Positions 1 through 6,182 of a DNA stretch of 6,841 bases are shown here, piece after piece (within the stretch, counting starts at the first letter, position 1; each line of letters opens with the position of its first letter). Both the position numbers and the translations under genes were made by a program. This DNA comes from Dehalococcoidia bacterium. Lineage in GTDB: Bacteria; Chloroflexota; Dehalococcoidia; GIF9; AB-539-J10. The stretch is from assembly GCA_030612345.1 (NCBI GenBank), contig JAUWOB010000050.1, forward strand, positions 1-6,841, read 5' to 3'. The notes beneath the pieces were generated by a model. The model did no database searches and was not told the origin of the DNA. It worked only from the letters and a program-made list of their open reading frames with translations.

Positions 1-325
1 TCATGAACTGCATCTCGAAAATGCCGGGTATGATGACCATCAGCGTATAGATCCCTACGCCATCCCTCTCGACGGCGAAGACAATCCCCTTGTCAGCCAG
101 GGCCTCCAGGATACTCTCCACCTTCTCACTATCGCCGCCCACAATAGCCCTGGCAAATCTCCCCGCAGTAACCGGGCCCATGGGCATCCTGGCTGCCAGT
201 TCCGCCTCTTCGGGGGTAAAAAGCTCCTCCAGGAGAGCGAACAACTCCTGACACTTCACCACAGGCATCGTTCCACCTCTCAGATTCAAAGCATCAGCTA
301 ACTCTTCATAGACATGGTCGGCCAT
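1..325 (-). CDS. N-terminal part of a probable 4Fe-4S-binding protein with helical/winged-helix N-domain (runs off left edge)
   Basis: Only the first 108 residues lie in the window; the reading frame is still open at base 1. The start is ATG at 325-323, with a near-perfect ribosome binding site AAGGAGGT 7 nt upstream. The visible part is soluble, acidic and helical: MADHVYEELADAL at the start, LLEELFTPEEAELAARM at about 31-47, an HTH-like stretch at about 50-80 ending LEALADKGIVF, and VIIPGIFEMQF at about 98-107. From memory, this arrangement (TPEEAELA, then ADKG.V, then PGIFE.Q) begins a family of anaerobe proteins whose C-terminal half carries 4Fe-4S ferredoxin motifs. Those cysteines would lie outside the window, so the iron-sulfur part is inference. 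It begins 23 nt after the hypA stop on the same strand, so it is probably the third gene of the hypB-hypA operon and may serve or regulate a hydrogenase-linked electron-transfer complex. Alternative: a stand-alone winged-helix regulator. Confidence 0.6.
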   Translation of the reverse strand, partial: MADHVYEELADALNLRGGTMPVVKCQELFALLEELFTPEEAELAARMPMGPVTAGRFARAIVGGDSEKVESILEALADKGIVFAVERDGVGIYTLMVIIPGIFEMQFM

Positions 326-332
326 AAGTGTA

Positions 333-340
333 ACCTCCTT
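333..340 (-). promoter_or_regulatory. Ribosome binding site of the third gene of the hyp operon
   Basis: AAGGAGGT on the minus strand matches the 16S anti-Shine-Dalgarno sequence over eight bases and sits 7 nt before the ATG at 325. It fixes the start of a gene whose body is mostly outside the window and indicates independent, strong initiation, in contrast to the overlapping hypB/hypA junction. Confidence 0.8.
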
Positions 341-348
341 TCGCTGCG

Positions 349-690
349 TTACTCAGCCTCGATATCCCTCACCCGAAGCTCCGTGCCGCTAACGATGTCT
401 ATATCCTGCCCCTGACATCGGGGACAGAAATAGCTATAATCCTCCACAGGAAAATCCTCTTCGCACTTTCTGCATCTGCCGATCAATGGAGTAATCTCCA
501 GGTTGAGATGTGCTCCGCTGGCGATAGTGTTCTCCGACATGAGACCAAAACAGAAGATAAGCTGCGCCGGGATGATCCCCCTCAACTGACCTGCCAGCAC
601 ATTGACCCTGACGATTCTGCTAGCATTTCCCTTTGTGGCTGCCGCAACCGCAATATCGACTATACTGCGAGCCATTGCCATCTCATGCAC
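349..690 (-). CDS. hypA: Hydrogenase maturation nickel/zinc metallochaperone HypA
   Basis: HypA is a small cytoplasmic protein that binds nickel and, with the GTPase HypB, passes it to the large subunit of [NiFe] hydrogenase before the active site closes. The N-terminus reads (V/M)HEMAMARSIVDI, the HypA signature; His2 and Glu3 belong to the family's N-terminal nickel site. The zinc-finger loop has two CxxC pairs, C73/C76 (CRKC) and C89/C92 (CPRC). With a GTG start at 690 the protein is 113 residues, the normal family size. This start was chosen because it puts His at position 2. An ATG at 750 would add 20 unrelated residues (MQSGRRGFPG...) read from inside hypB, and the in-frame ATGs at codons 4 and 6 would remove His2. 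The gene overlaps hypB by 8 nt (GTGCATGA contains both the hypA start and the hypB stop), so translation is probably coupled. The stop is TAA at 351-349. Confidence 0.95.
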   Translation of the reverse strand: MHEMAMARSIVDIAVAAATKGNASRIVRVNVLAGQLRGIIPAQLIFCFGLMSENTIASGAHLNLEITPLIGRCRKCEEDFPVEDYSYFCPRCQGQDIDIVSGTELRVRDIEAE

Positions 691-1354
691 GAGAGTTAGT
701 CCCGAACTTCTTCTGGTAGCACCCGGAAAGCCACGCCGTCCACTCTGCAATCCCCTCGCCCGTGATGCACGATATATCGATGATCTCTATGCCCGGATTG
801 ATCTTTCTGGCGTTCGCCTTCGCCTCCTTCAAACCGAAATTAGTGTATTTCAGTAGATCAATCTTGTTGACCAGAAGCAATGAGGACTCCCTGAACATTA
901 GCGGGTACTTGAGAGGCTTTTCATCACCTTCGGTCACGCTGAGAATCATGATCTTGAAATCCTCGCCTACCTTGAATTCAGCGGGGCAGACCAGATTGCC
1001 CACGTTTTCGATAACAAGCACATCAACACTCGCCAGATCAATGTGCGGCAGCGCGGAGGAAATCATATTGGCGTCAAGGTGACAGGCGCTGCCTGTGTTC
1101 AACTGCACCACGGGGAGATCATACTTATCCAGTCGCTCCTTGTCGCGCGTGGTCTCAATGTCCCCCGCGATTATCCCCAGGCGTAACTTGCCCTGCAGTG
1201 CCTCAGCAGTTCTCTCCAGCAGGGTGGTCTTGCCCGCCCCCGGCGAACTCATCAGATTGAGCACCAGATTCTTGTGTCTGTCGAAGACCTCCCTGTTCCC
1301 AGCCGCGATACGGTCATTGGCCTCAAGTACGTCAGTCATTACGTTGATCTTCAT
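683..1354 (-). CDS. hypB: Hydrogenase nickel incorporation GTPase HypB
   Basis: HypB is a SIMIBI-class GTPase of 223 residues that, with HypA, drives nickel insertion into [NiFe] hydrogenase (and in some bacteria urease). The P-loop is SSPGAGKTT at 36-44, the switch region GDIETTRD at 65-72, the metal-site pair Cys92-His93 in TGSACHLDA, and a further cysteine, Cys124, in ENVGNLVCP. The guanine-specificity motif NKID is at 164-167, and the ending ISCITGEGIAEWTAWL is typical of the family. The N-terminus has neither a His-rich stretch nor the CxxCGC high-affinity nickel motif of E. coli-type HypB, so it is the short form, with metal binding confined to the G domain. It is the first gene of a minus-strand operon followed by hypA. 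The start ATG at 1354 has only a weak Shine-Dalgarno (GGCGGA, 7 nt upstream). A second Met at codon 6 is possible but has no better site. Confidence 0.97.
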   Translation of the reverse strand: MKINVMTDVLEANDRIAAGNREVFDRHKNLVLNLMSSPGAGKTTLLERTAEALQGKLRLGIIAGDIETTRDKERLDKYDLPVVQLNTGSACHLDANMISSALPHIDLASVDVLVIENVGNLVCPAEFKVGEDFKIMILSVTEGDEKPLKYPLMFRESSLLLVNKIDLLKYTNFGLKEAKANARKINPGIEIIDISCITGEGIAEWTAWLSGCYQKKFGTNSRA

Positions 1355-1398
1355 GACGAAATCCGCCGCATGCTTGTGGTGGGTAGCCTTGCCGGCTT

Positions 1399-1428
1399 AG
1401 TATAGCACTCGCCACTTCATACATGCAA
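1399..1428 (-). promoter_or_regulatory. Probable sigma-70-type promoter of the hypB-hypA operon
   Basis: Reading the minus strand, TTGCAT (1428-1423) is followed after 18 nt by TATACT (1404-1399). The -10 is preceded by TGC at 1407-1405, making an extended -10 (TGCTATACT). Transcription would begin near 1392 and give a leader of about 38 nt before the hypB ATG at 1354. Both hexamers are close to consensus, and the position fits the first gene of the operon. No operator could be assigned. Confidence 0.6.
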
Positions 1429-1515
1429 AAACCGCGGAGTTCTGCGGGCGCGACGACGATGATATAGAAAGGCTTGACCCGTACCTCGATGAATGTGCTC
1501 GATTGACGACTCAGG

Positions 1516-1524
1516 TGCTATAAT
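1516..1524 (+). promoter_or_regulatory. Extended -10 promoter element of the nitronate monooxygenase gene
   Basis: TGCTATAAT is a perfect extended -10: TG, one base, then consensus TATAAT at 1519-1524. It lies 31 nt before the ATG at 1556, giving a predicted start near 1531 and a leader of about 25 nt. No good -35 lies at 16-18 nt; a TTGACG at 1503-1508 is only 10 nt upstream and is too close to serve with this -10. Extended -10 promoters can work without a -35. Confidence 0.6.
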
Positions 1525-1541
1525 CAGGACAAACATGTTCG

Positions 1542-1548
1542 AAGGAGG
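1542..1548 (+). promoter_or_regulatory. Ribosome binding site that fixes the nitronate monooxygenase start
   Basis: AAGGAGG is placed 7 nt before ATG 1556. It decides between this ATG and the in-frame ATG at 1493, which lies upstream of the predicted -10 and so could not be on the same transcript. Confidence 0.85.
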
Positions 1549-1555
1549 AAACACT

Positions 1556-2560
1556 ATGTTTACAACACGCATAACCGAGCTCTTTGGCATCAAGCATCCT
1601 ATCATACAGGGCGGAATGATGTGGATTTCTCGAGCAGAACTGGTAGCCGCAGTGTCCAACGCCGGGGGACTGGGCATCCTCACGGCATTTACGTTTCCCA
1701 CCCTCGAGGAACTGGCCGCTGAAATCAGGAAGACCAGGCAGCTTACCGATAAACCCTTCGGGGTGAATATAACGCTGTTGCCCACCCTCCGGCCTGTGGA
1801 TATTGACGGATACTTGGATACGGTTATCAGCTCCGGAGTACGGATTGTAGAAACAGCCGGCAGAAGCCCTGAGCCATATATGGAACGGCTCAAGGCCGCT
1901 GGAGTGAAGGTGATACACAAGTGCACGGCAGTCCGCTTCGCGCGCACCGCCCAGCGAATAGGCTGTGATGCGGTTAGCATCGATGGTTTCGAGTGCGCCG
2001 GACATCCCGGCGAGGAGGACGTTACCTCGCTTGTGCTCATTCCTCTGACTGCCGACGCAGTGGACATTCCCGTTATTGCCTCCGGAGGCTTCGGCGATGG
2101 ACGTGGCCTTGTCGCCGCCCTGGCACTGGGAGCAGAAGCGGTCAATATGGGTACCCGCTTTATGGCGACTAAGGAGGCGCCCGGACATGCCAGAGTGAAA
2201 GAGCTACTGCTCACGGCATCCGAGCGCGACACGGTGTTGCTGCTGCGGTCATTCCGTAACACGATGAGAATGCTGAAAAACCCCACAGCCGAAAAGGTGC
2301 TGGAGCTGGAAAAGCAAGGTGCCGATATACATCAACTCGAATCACTCATTGGCGGCAGAGCAGGCCTGAAAATGCTGGAATCGGGTGATGTTGATAGCGG
2401 CCTGCTTAGCGTGGGCCAGGTGGTTGGACTTATCCATGAGATCCCCACGGTCAAGGACTTGATAGACAGGACAATCAGGGAGGCGGAAGAGGTTGTCTCC
2501 AGAATAGGCGCCGGCGGCCTTTTCCAGCCACTGCGCAGTCCCACAGATGTTAAGAAGTGA
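1556..2560 (+). CDS. Nitronate monooxygenase / 2-nitropropane dioxygenase-family FMN enzyme
   Basis: This 334-residue cytoplasmic TIM-barrel flavoprotein belongs to the NMO/NPD family, which oxidises alkyl nitronates using FMN and O2; relatives include the FabK enoyl-ACP reductases. The N-terminus TRITELFGIKHPIIQGGM (4-21) is the standard opening. AVSNAGGLGILTA (32-44) follows, then a GHPG motif at 149-152 with His150 at the place of the family's conserved catalytic histidine (E.GGH.G; here ECAGHPGEE). The FMN-phosphate loops are ASGGFGDGRG (175-184) and MGTRF (198-202). The C-terminal region (RSFRNTMRMLKNP, then GQVVGLIHEIPTVKDL) is also family-like. The start ATG at 1556 is set by AAGGAGG 7 nt upstream. 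The gene is transcribed divergently from the hyp operon, and no partner gene points to a substrate. In an anaerobe the true reaction may not be nitronate oxidation; an NADH-dependent reductase role is possible. The family call is firm and the substrate unknown. Confidence 0.92.
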   Translation: MFTTRITELFGIKHPIIQGGMMWISRAELVAAVSNAGGLGILTAFTFPTLEELAAEIRKTRQLTDKPFGVNITLLPTLRPVDIDGYLDTVISSGVRIVETAGRSPEPYMERLKAAGVKVIHKCTAVRFARTAQRIGCDAVSIDGFECAGHPGEEDVTSLVLIPLTADAVDIPVIASGGFGDGRGLVAALALGAEAVNMGTRFMATKEAPGHARVKELLLTASERDTVLLLRSFRNTMRMLKNPTAEKVLELEKQGADIHQLESLIGGRAGLKMLESGDVDSGLLSVGQVVGLIHEIPTVKDLIDRTIREAEEVVSRIGAGGLFQPLRSPTDVKK

Positions 2561-2678
2561 GCTACAAACCATACCGGCCTATAGACACGATACTATCCGC
2601 AAGCGCTACCACGTCATTAGCCAGACAGGAGGACGCTGCCTTGCTGGTCCCTAAACTGACGGAGCTATGATATGAAAG

Positions 2679-2696
2679 ATGATTCTCCGGGATCAT
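2679..2696 (+). other. Short hairpin with UCCG tetraloop before the unknown gene; weak terminator or leader structure
   Basis: ATGATTC (2679-2685) pairs with GGATCAT (2690-2696) around a TCCG loop closed by C-G, a member of the stable UNCG tetraloop class. The stem is 7 bp including one G-T wobble. It is followed by TCTT rather than a true T-run, so it is at best a weak intrinsic terminator for the upstream oxidoreductase gene. It lies just 5' of the GGAGGT ribosome binding site of the next gene and could instead shape that mRNA's leader. Confidence 0.35.
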
Positions 2697-2702
2697 TCTT
2701 AT

Positions 2703-2708
2703 GGAGGT
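2703..2708 (+). promoter_or_regulatory. Ribosome binding site selecting a GTG start for the unknown 228-residue protein
   Basis: GGAGGT lies 7 nt before GTG 2716. The longer alternative start, ATG 2701, has no purine-rich site upstream and would place this sequence inside the coding region. Confidence 0.65.
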
Positions 2709-2715
2709 GGCTGGA

Positions 2716-3402
2716 GTGTCTACTCGAGACGCTCTGACAATCCAGGAACTGAAACGGGCTGTTGCTGAAGGCAAGAACTGGTATCTAGCCGTGCTTGAAG
2801 CCATTCGCCTGTGGCATAGTCCCGAAGAGGACTGTGAGGGGCGGCATTATCGCTATCTTGTGGACAACGAAGCTTTCGACTGGCTTGTTCTGGCGGAGAG
2901 GTTATGCGAGGAACTCAACGCGCTTATACCGGAAGAGGAGCGGCTTGGTCTTCTCTTCTCTGCCATGCCACCAGCAGGATCACCTGGAGGTGAGTTCAGG
3001 AAAATGATCGGTGCCGCCAAATACCAGGCACACCTCAACTACTTCTATGGCATTCTTGTGGAGAGATTTCTGGTCTTGGCTGTAATCGAGGAGATACGAA
3101 AGGAAAAGAGAGTCTTAGGCTTGACCAGCGATAACGGAGTGGGCGACGAGGCCTACCGGCGCATTTATGGTGCCAGTCAGTCTGCCCTTCTGAAGCAATT
3201 CAGAAAGGAAAGACACTATCGTCACGTCAGATCCATAAGCTTGAGCGAGCTCACTGAGTTCACCTATTGGCTCTTCAAGTATCGGGTAAAAATGCGTGAT
3301 AAATCCTGCGTCGCTAGCGATACCAAAAAGGCCCTGGCAAAGCTGCACGAGATGCTGAAGCTCAAAGGCAAGCCACTCTACCCATCCGCACCTGAAGGCT
3401 GA
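2716..3402 (+). CDS. Uncharacterised soluble protein, 228 residues
   Basis: I do not recognise a named family. The protein is soluble and charged, mostly helical, with no signal peptide or membrane segment and only three scattered cysteines (40, 64, 198), so a metal site is unlikely. It is rich in aromatic residues within helices: NWYLAVLEAIRLW at 21-33, YRYLVDNEAFDWLVLAERL at 45-63, and KYQAHLNYFYGILVE at 102-116. The last third is basic: LLKQFRKERHYRHVRSIS at 158-175, ELTEFTYWLFKYRVKMRDK at 178-196, and the KKALAKLHEMLKLKGK tail. Basic and aromatic helices would suit nucleic-acid or protein binding, but no motif shows it. Codon use resembles that of its neighbours, and the frame is intact over its whole length, so it looks like a real resident gene. 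The start is GTG 2716 (GGAGGT 7 nt upstream); ATG 2701 would add five residues. Its 3' end overlaps the end of valS by 25 nt on the opposite strand. Confidence 0.82.
   Translation: MSTRDALTIQELKRAVAEGKNWYLAVLEAIRLWHSPEEDCEGRHYRYLVDNEAFDWLVLAERLCEELNALIPEEERLGLLFSAMPPAGSPGGEFRKMIGAAKYQAHLNYFYGILVERFLVLAVIEEIRKEKRVLGLTSDNGVGDEAYRRIYGASQSALLKQFRKERHYRHVRSISLSELTEFTYWLFKYRVKMRDKSCVASDTKKALAKLHEMLKLKGKPLYPSAPEG
3378..3402. other. Convergent gene overlap of 25 nt (valS tail / unknown gene tail)
   Basis: The valS stop TAG (minus, 3380-3378) lies inside the last codons of the plus-strand unknown gene, whose TGA is at 3400-3402. There is no intergenic space for a terminator, so both transcripts must read into the other gene and share antisense sequence. 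Confidence 0.85.
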
Positions 3403-6089
3403 GAGCTATCATCTGATGGCGAGTCAAGTTGAGATAGTTCTCGCTGCAGCCTTTGCAGCTTATCTTCGAGCATAGCAAGCTTCTGTTTCTCTCTTTCAAC
3501 AGCCTGAGACGGCGCTTTGCCTAAGAAAGATCCATCTCTTAGCCTGGCTTCAAGTTGGGCGATTCGTCCTTTGATTTCCTCGCTTTCCTTGCCCAGCCGC
3601 CGTTCCTCAGCAGGCCCGTCCACCATGCCTGCCAAAGGCAGAACCACCTCAGCCTCCTTCAGAACTAAGACCAAAGCCCTGTCTTGGGAAGTCCCCCGTT
3701 CCCGGCGACCGAGTATTGTTAAGGGGCGAGCTTTAGCGGCTGCCTCCATTATGCTTGCCTGCGCTATGAGATCAGAAAGAAGCTCGTCGGTATAGACCCG
3801 GGCCTCAATCCATTTGCCTGGCATTACCTTGTACTGAGCACGAACGTTACGGATGGAGCGGACAATCTCTACTACGGAATCCATGACCCGCTCCGCTTCC
3901 GGAGCAAAGGCTCTATCATCAGCCAGAGGATAAGGAGCTATCATTATGGAAGCCGGCATCTGGTCTTCGGCGGGGAGACGCTGCTGCAGACTCTGCCAGA
4001 GCTCCTCCGTAACGAAAGGCATAAAAGGATGCAGAAGACGCAGTGATTTCTCCAGGGTACCGGCCAGGAAGGGCAAAGGTGAAGGAGCTGATTGGCTGCG
4101 AAGTCTAATCTTGGCAATCTCAATATACCAATCACAGAACTTCGACCAGACAAAATCGTAGATCTGCTGCTCTGCCTCACCAAACTGGAACTCCTCCATC
4201 AGTCCGGTTACGTTAGCGATAAGGCGATTCAGCTGGCTGTTGATCCACCGGTCTTCTATTCTCTGTGGTTGTCCCGACAAGATCGGGATGGTCTGAGCTT
4301 CGGCACCCGCTGCGTCCAAACTCTGAAGGATGAATCTGCTGGCATTCCATAGTTTATTGACGAAGTTGCGGCCAGATTCGAACTTACCTGTACCTACACT
4401 CATATCATTGCCCGGTGTGCTGCCGGTGGTCAGAGCAAAGCGGACAGCGTCAACACCATAGTGACCTATGGGCTCGGCGGGATTCATAGCCTTCCCTCGC
4501 AGTTTGCTTTTGCTCATCTTCTCTCCGCTCTCATCCCGAATCAGGCCATGGAAGTACACGGTGTGGAAGGGTATCTCGCCCATATTCTCCAGCCCCATCA
4601 TGATCATCCTGGCGACCCAGAAGAAGATGATGTCATAGGCCGTTTCCATTACCGAGCCGGGATAGAAGTAGCGGAGGTCATCGCTGTCCTCCGGCCAGCC
4701 CAGCGTAGAATGCGTCCATAGCGCCGAGCTAAACCAGGTGTCAAGGACATCCGGGTCCTGGATAAGTTGTCCTGACCCACAGTGAGTACAGGCCGTCGGT
4801 TCCTCTACTGAGGCGGTCACCTTGGCACAGTCCTGACAGTACCAAACAGGGATGCGATGTCCCCACCACAGCTGTCGACTGATACACCAATCCCTGATGT
4901 TCTCCATCCAGTGGAAATATATCTTGACGAATCGTTCCGGGATTATGGTGATCCTGCCGTCCTTGACGGCCTCGATAGCGGGTTTGGCTAAGGGCTGTGT
5001 CTGGACAAACCACTGCAGGCTTACTCTGGGTTCAACCATCGTCTGGCAACGATCACAATGCCCTACTGAATGAGAGTAAGGCTCGATTTTCTCCAGAAGG
5101 CCTTTGTTTCTCAAGTCGGCCAATACCTTATCTCGGCAGGCAAGCCTTACCAGTCCACGATAGGGCCCGGCGTTCTCGTTCATAGTGGCATCAGGATTCA
5201 TGATGTTGACCAGGGGCAAGTCATGTCGCTGCGCGATCTCAGCGTCTGTGGGGTCATGAGCTGGAGTTATCTTCAACGCGCCGGTGCCGAAAGAAGTATC
5301 AACAGCCTCATCGGCGATTACGGGAATGTCCCTTTCTATGATAGGGAGGGTGACGCTGCTACCCACGAGATTCCTGTAGCGCTCATCCCGGGGATGTACC
5401 GCCACAGCCGTGTCGCCCAGGAAAGTCTCGGGGCGGGTAGTAGCTACGGTCACGAAGCCCTCGCCCCCAGCACGCGGATAGCGGATATAGTAAAGGTGTC
5501 CGACAATATCCTTGTGCTCTACCTCGAGGTCAGAGAGGGCGGTTTGGCAGCGGGGACACCAGTTTATCATGCGCTCGCCGCGATACACTAAGCCCTTGTG
5601 GTACAAACCTACAAAGGCAGTACGTACTGCCCTACTTGGGCCTTCATCCAGTGTGAACTTCTCCCTGGTCCAGTCGCAGGAAGCCCCCAGTAACTGGTGC
5701 TGATGCCTGATCTCCTTCCTGCTCTTATCAGCCCATTCCCATACGAGTCTTGTGAAATCTTCCCTACCGATCTCTTCCTTAGTGCGCCCTTGCTTAGCCA
5801 GTCGCTGCTCCACAACTACCTGCGTGGCGATCCCGGCATGGTCGGTTCCCGGCAACCATAAGGTGGGCTCTCCCCTCATCCTGTGCCACCGCACCATAAT
5901 ATCCTCAAGTGTCGCCGTCAGGGCATGCCCCAGGTGAAGGTCACCGGTAACATTCGACGGCGGCATGATGATGACGAAAGGCTTCTTACCGGGGTCTATT
6001 TCAGGAGCGAAATAGCCCTTCTTTAGCCAGAAGTCATACCACTTCTTCTCTATCTTGCCGGGTTCATAGGCCTTAGGTATCTCAGGCAT
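3378..6089 (-). CDS. valS: Valine--tRNA ligase (ValRS)
   Basis: This is a complete class Ia aminoacyl-tRNA synthetase of 903 residues that charges tRNA-Val and edits mischarged threonine. The ATP-site motifs are HLGH (52-55, in PPSNVTGDLHLGHAL) and KMSKS (524-528). The CP1 editing domain carries TTRPETFLGDTAVAVHP (217-233) and FGTGALKITPAHDPTD (267-282). Four CxxC pairs (178/181, 345/348, 418/421, 434/437) match the two-zinc arrangement of Thermus-type ValRS. The anticodon-binding domain follows (DRWINSQLNRLI, then FCDWYIEIAKIRL), and the C-terminal coiled-coil tRNA arm covers about 830-890 before a Ser/Asp-rich tail. Oddities: the segment after KMSKS reads KLRGKAMNP, where bacterial enzymes usually have a shorter GN..DP loop, and residues 601-606 are encoded by a perfect inverted repeat. 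The start ATG at 6089 has GAGAGG upstream with a 10-nt spacer. The coaBC stop lies 93 nt upstream on the same strand. Confidence 0.98.
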   Translation of the reverse strand: MPEIPKAYEPGKIEKKWYDFWLKKGYFAPEIDPGKKPFVIIMPPSNVTGDLHLGHALTATLEDIMVRWHRMRGEPTLWLPGTDHAGIATQVVVEQRLAKQGRTKEEIGREDFTRLVWEWADKSRKEIRHQHQLLGASCDWTREKFTLDEGPSRAVRTAFVGLYHKGLVYRGERMINWCPRCQTALSDLEVEHKDIVGHLYYIRYPRAGGEGFVTVATTRPETFLGDTAVAVHPRDERYRNLVGSSVTLPIIERDIPVIADEAVDTSFGTGALKITPAHDPTDAEIAQRHDLPLVNIMNPDATMNENAGPYRGLVRLACRDKVLADLRNKGLLEKIEPYSHSVGHCDRCQTMVEPRVSLQWFVQTQPLAKPAIEAVKDGRITIIPERFVKIYFHWMENIRDWCISRQLWWGHRIPVWYCQDCAKVTASVEEPTACTHCGSGQLIQDPDVLDTWFSSALWTHSTLGWPEDSDDLRYFYPGSVMETAYDIIFFWVARMIMMGLENMGEIPFHTVYFHGLIRDESGEKMSKSKLRGKAMNPAEPIGHYGVDAVRFALTTGSTPGNDMSVGTGKFESGRNFVNKLWNASRFILQSLDAAGAEAQTIPILSGQPQRIEDRWINSQLNRLIANVTGLMEEFQFGEAEQQIYDFVWSKFCDWYIEIAKIRLRSQSAPSPLPFLAGTLEKSLRLLHPFMPFVTEELWQSLQQRLPAEDQMPASIMIAPYPLADDRAFAPEAERVMDSVVEIVRSIRNVRAQYKVMPGKWIEARVYTDELLSDLIAQASIMEAAAKARPLTILGRRERGTSQDRALVLVLKEAEVVLPLAGMVDGPAEERRLGKESEEIKGRIAQLEARLRDGSFLGKAPSQAVEREKQKLAMLEDKLQRLQRELSQLDSPSDDSSQPSGADG
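4272..4288. repeat. Perfect 6-bp inverted repeat inside valS (possible palindromic element)
   Basis: TCCCGA (4272-4277), a 5-nt loop CAAGA, then TCGGGA (4283-4288). On the coding strand it encodes I601-G606 (IPILSG), in the linker between the catalytic core and the anticodon-binding domain. The arms are exact and G+C-rich. Only one copy is visible here, so whether it is a dispersed repeat is unknown. Confidence 0.5.
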
Positions 6090-6182
6090 TAACTCTAATC
6101 CTCTCTTATGTGCCGGCTATCATATGGGAAGTAATCCTGATATCTGAGCAGATTCCAGGTTCCCCGTTTGCACGCTGCCTGG

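Noticed and set aside
1427..1450. Possible intrinsic terminator on the minus strand (CCGC/GCGG stem followed by TTTTTG)
   Set aside because: The stem is only 4 bp with an 8-nt loop, and the T-run is part of the proposed hyp promoter -35 region. No minus-strand gene lies just upstream that would need it.
1503..1524. TTGACG as the -35 partner of TATAAT
   Set aside because: The spacer is only 10 nt, too short for sigma-70-type recognition.
1493..1555. Upstream ATG extending the nitronate monooxygenase by 21 residues
   Set aside because: The extension covers the predicted -10 and the AAGGAGG site, and homologues begin at the (M)xTRITELFGI segment.
1417..2286. Long (289-codon) open frame on the minus strand opposite the nitronate monooxygenase gene
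   Set aside because: Its product is Ser/Pro/Arg-rich with no motif, while the opposite strand encodes a clear FMN-family protein. It is a shadow frame produced by codon bias.
5070..5591. 173-codon plus-strand frame opposite valS
   Set aside because: It lies entirely within the conserved ValRS editing and catalytic region on the other strand and has no family features or ribosome binding site.
6090..6182. valS promoter (TATGAT on minus at 6124-6119) or coaBC terminator (CCAGG/CCTGG pair at 6155-6159 and 6178-6182)
   Set aside because: No matching -35 was found for the hexamer. The stem is 5 bp with an 18-nt loop and no T-run. The gap may simply be an untranslated spacer in a coaBC-valS operon.
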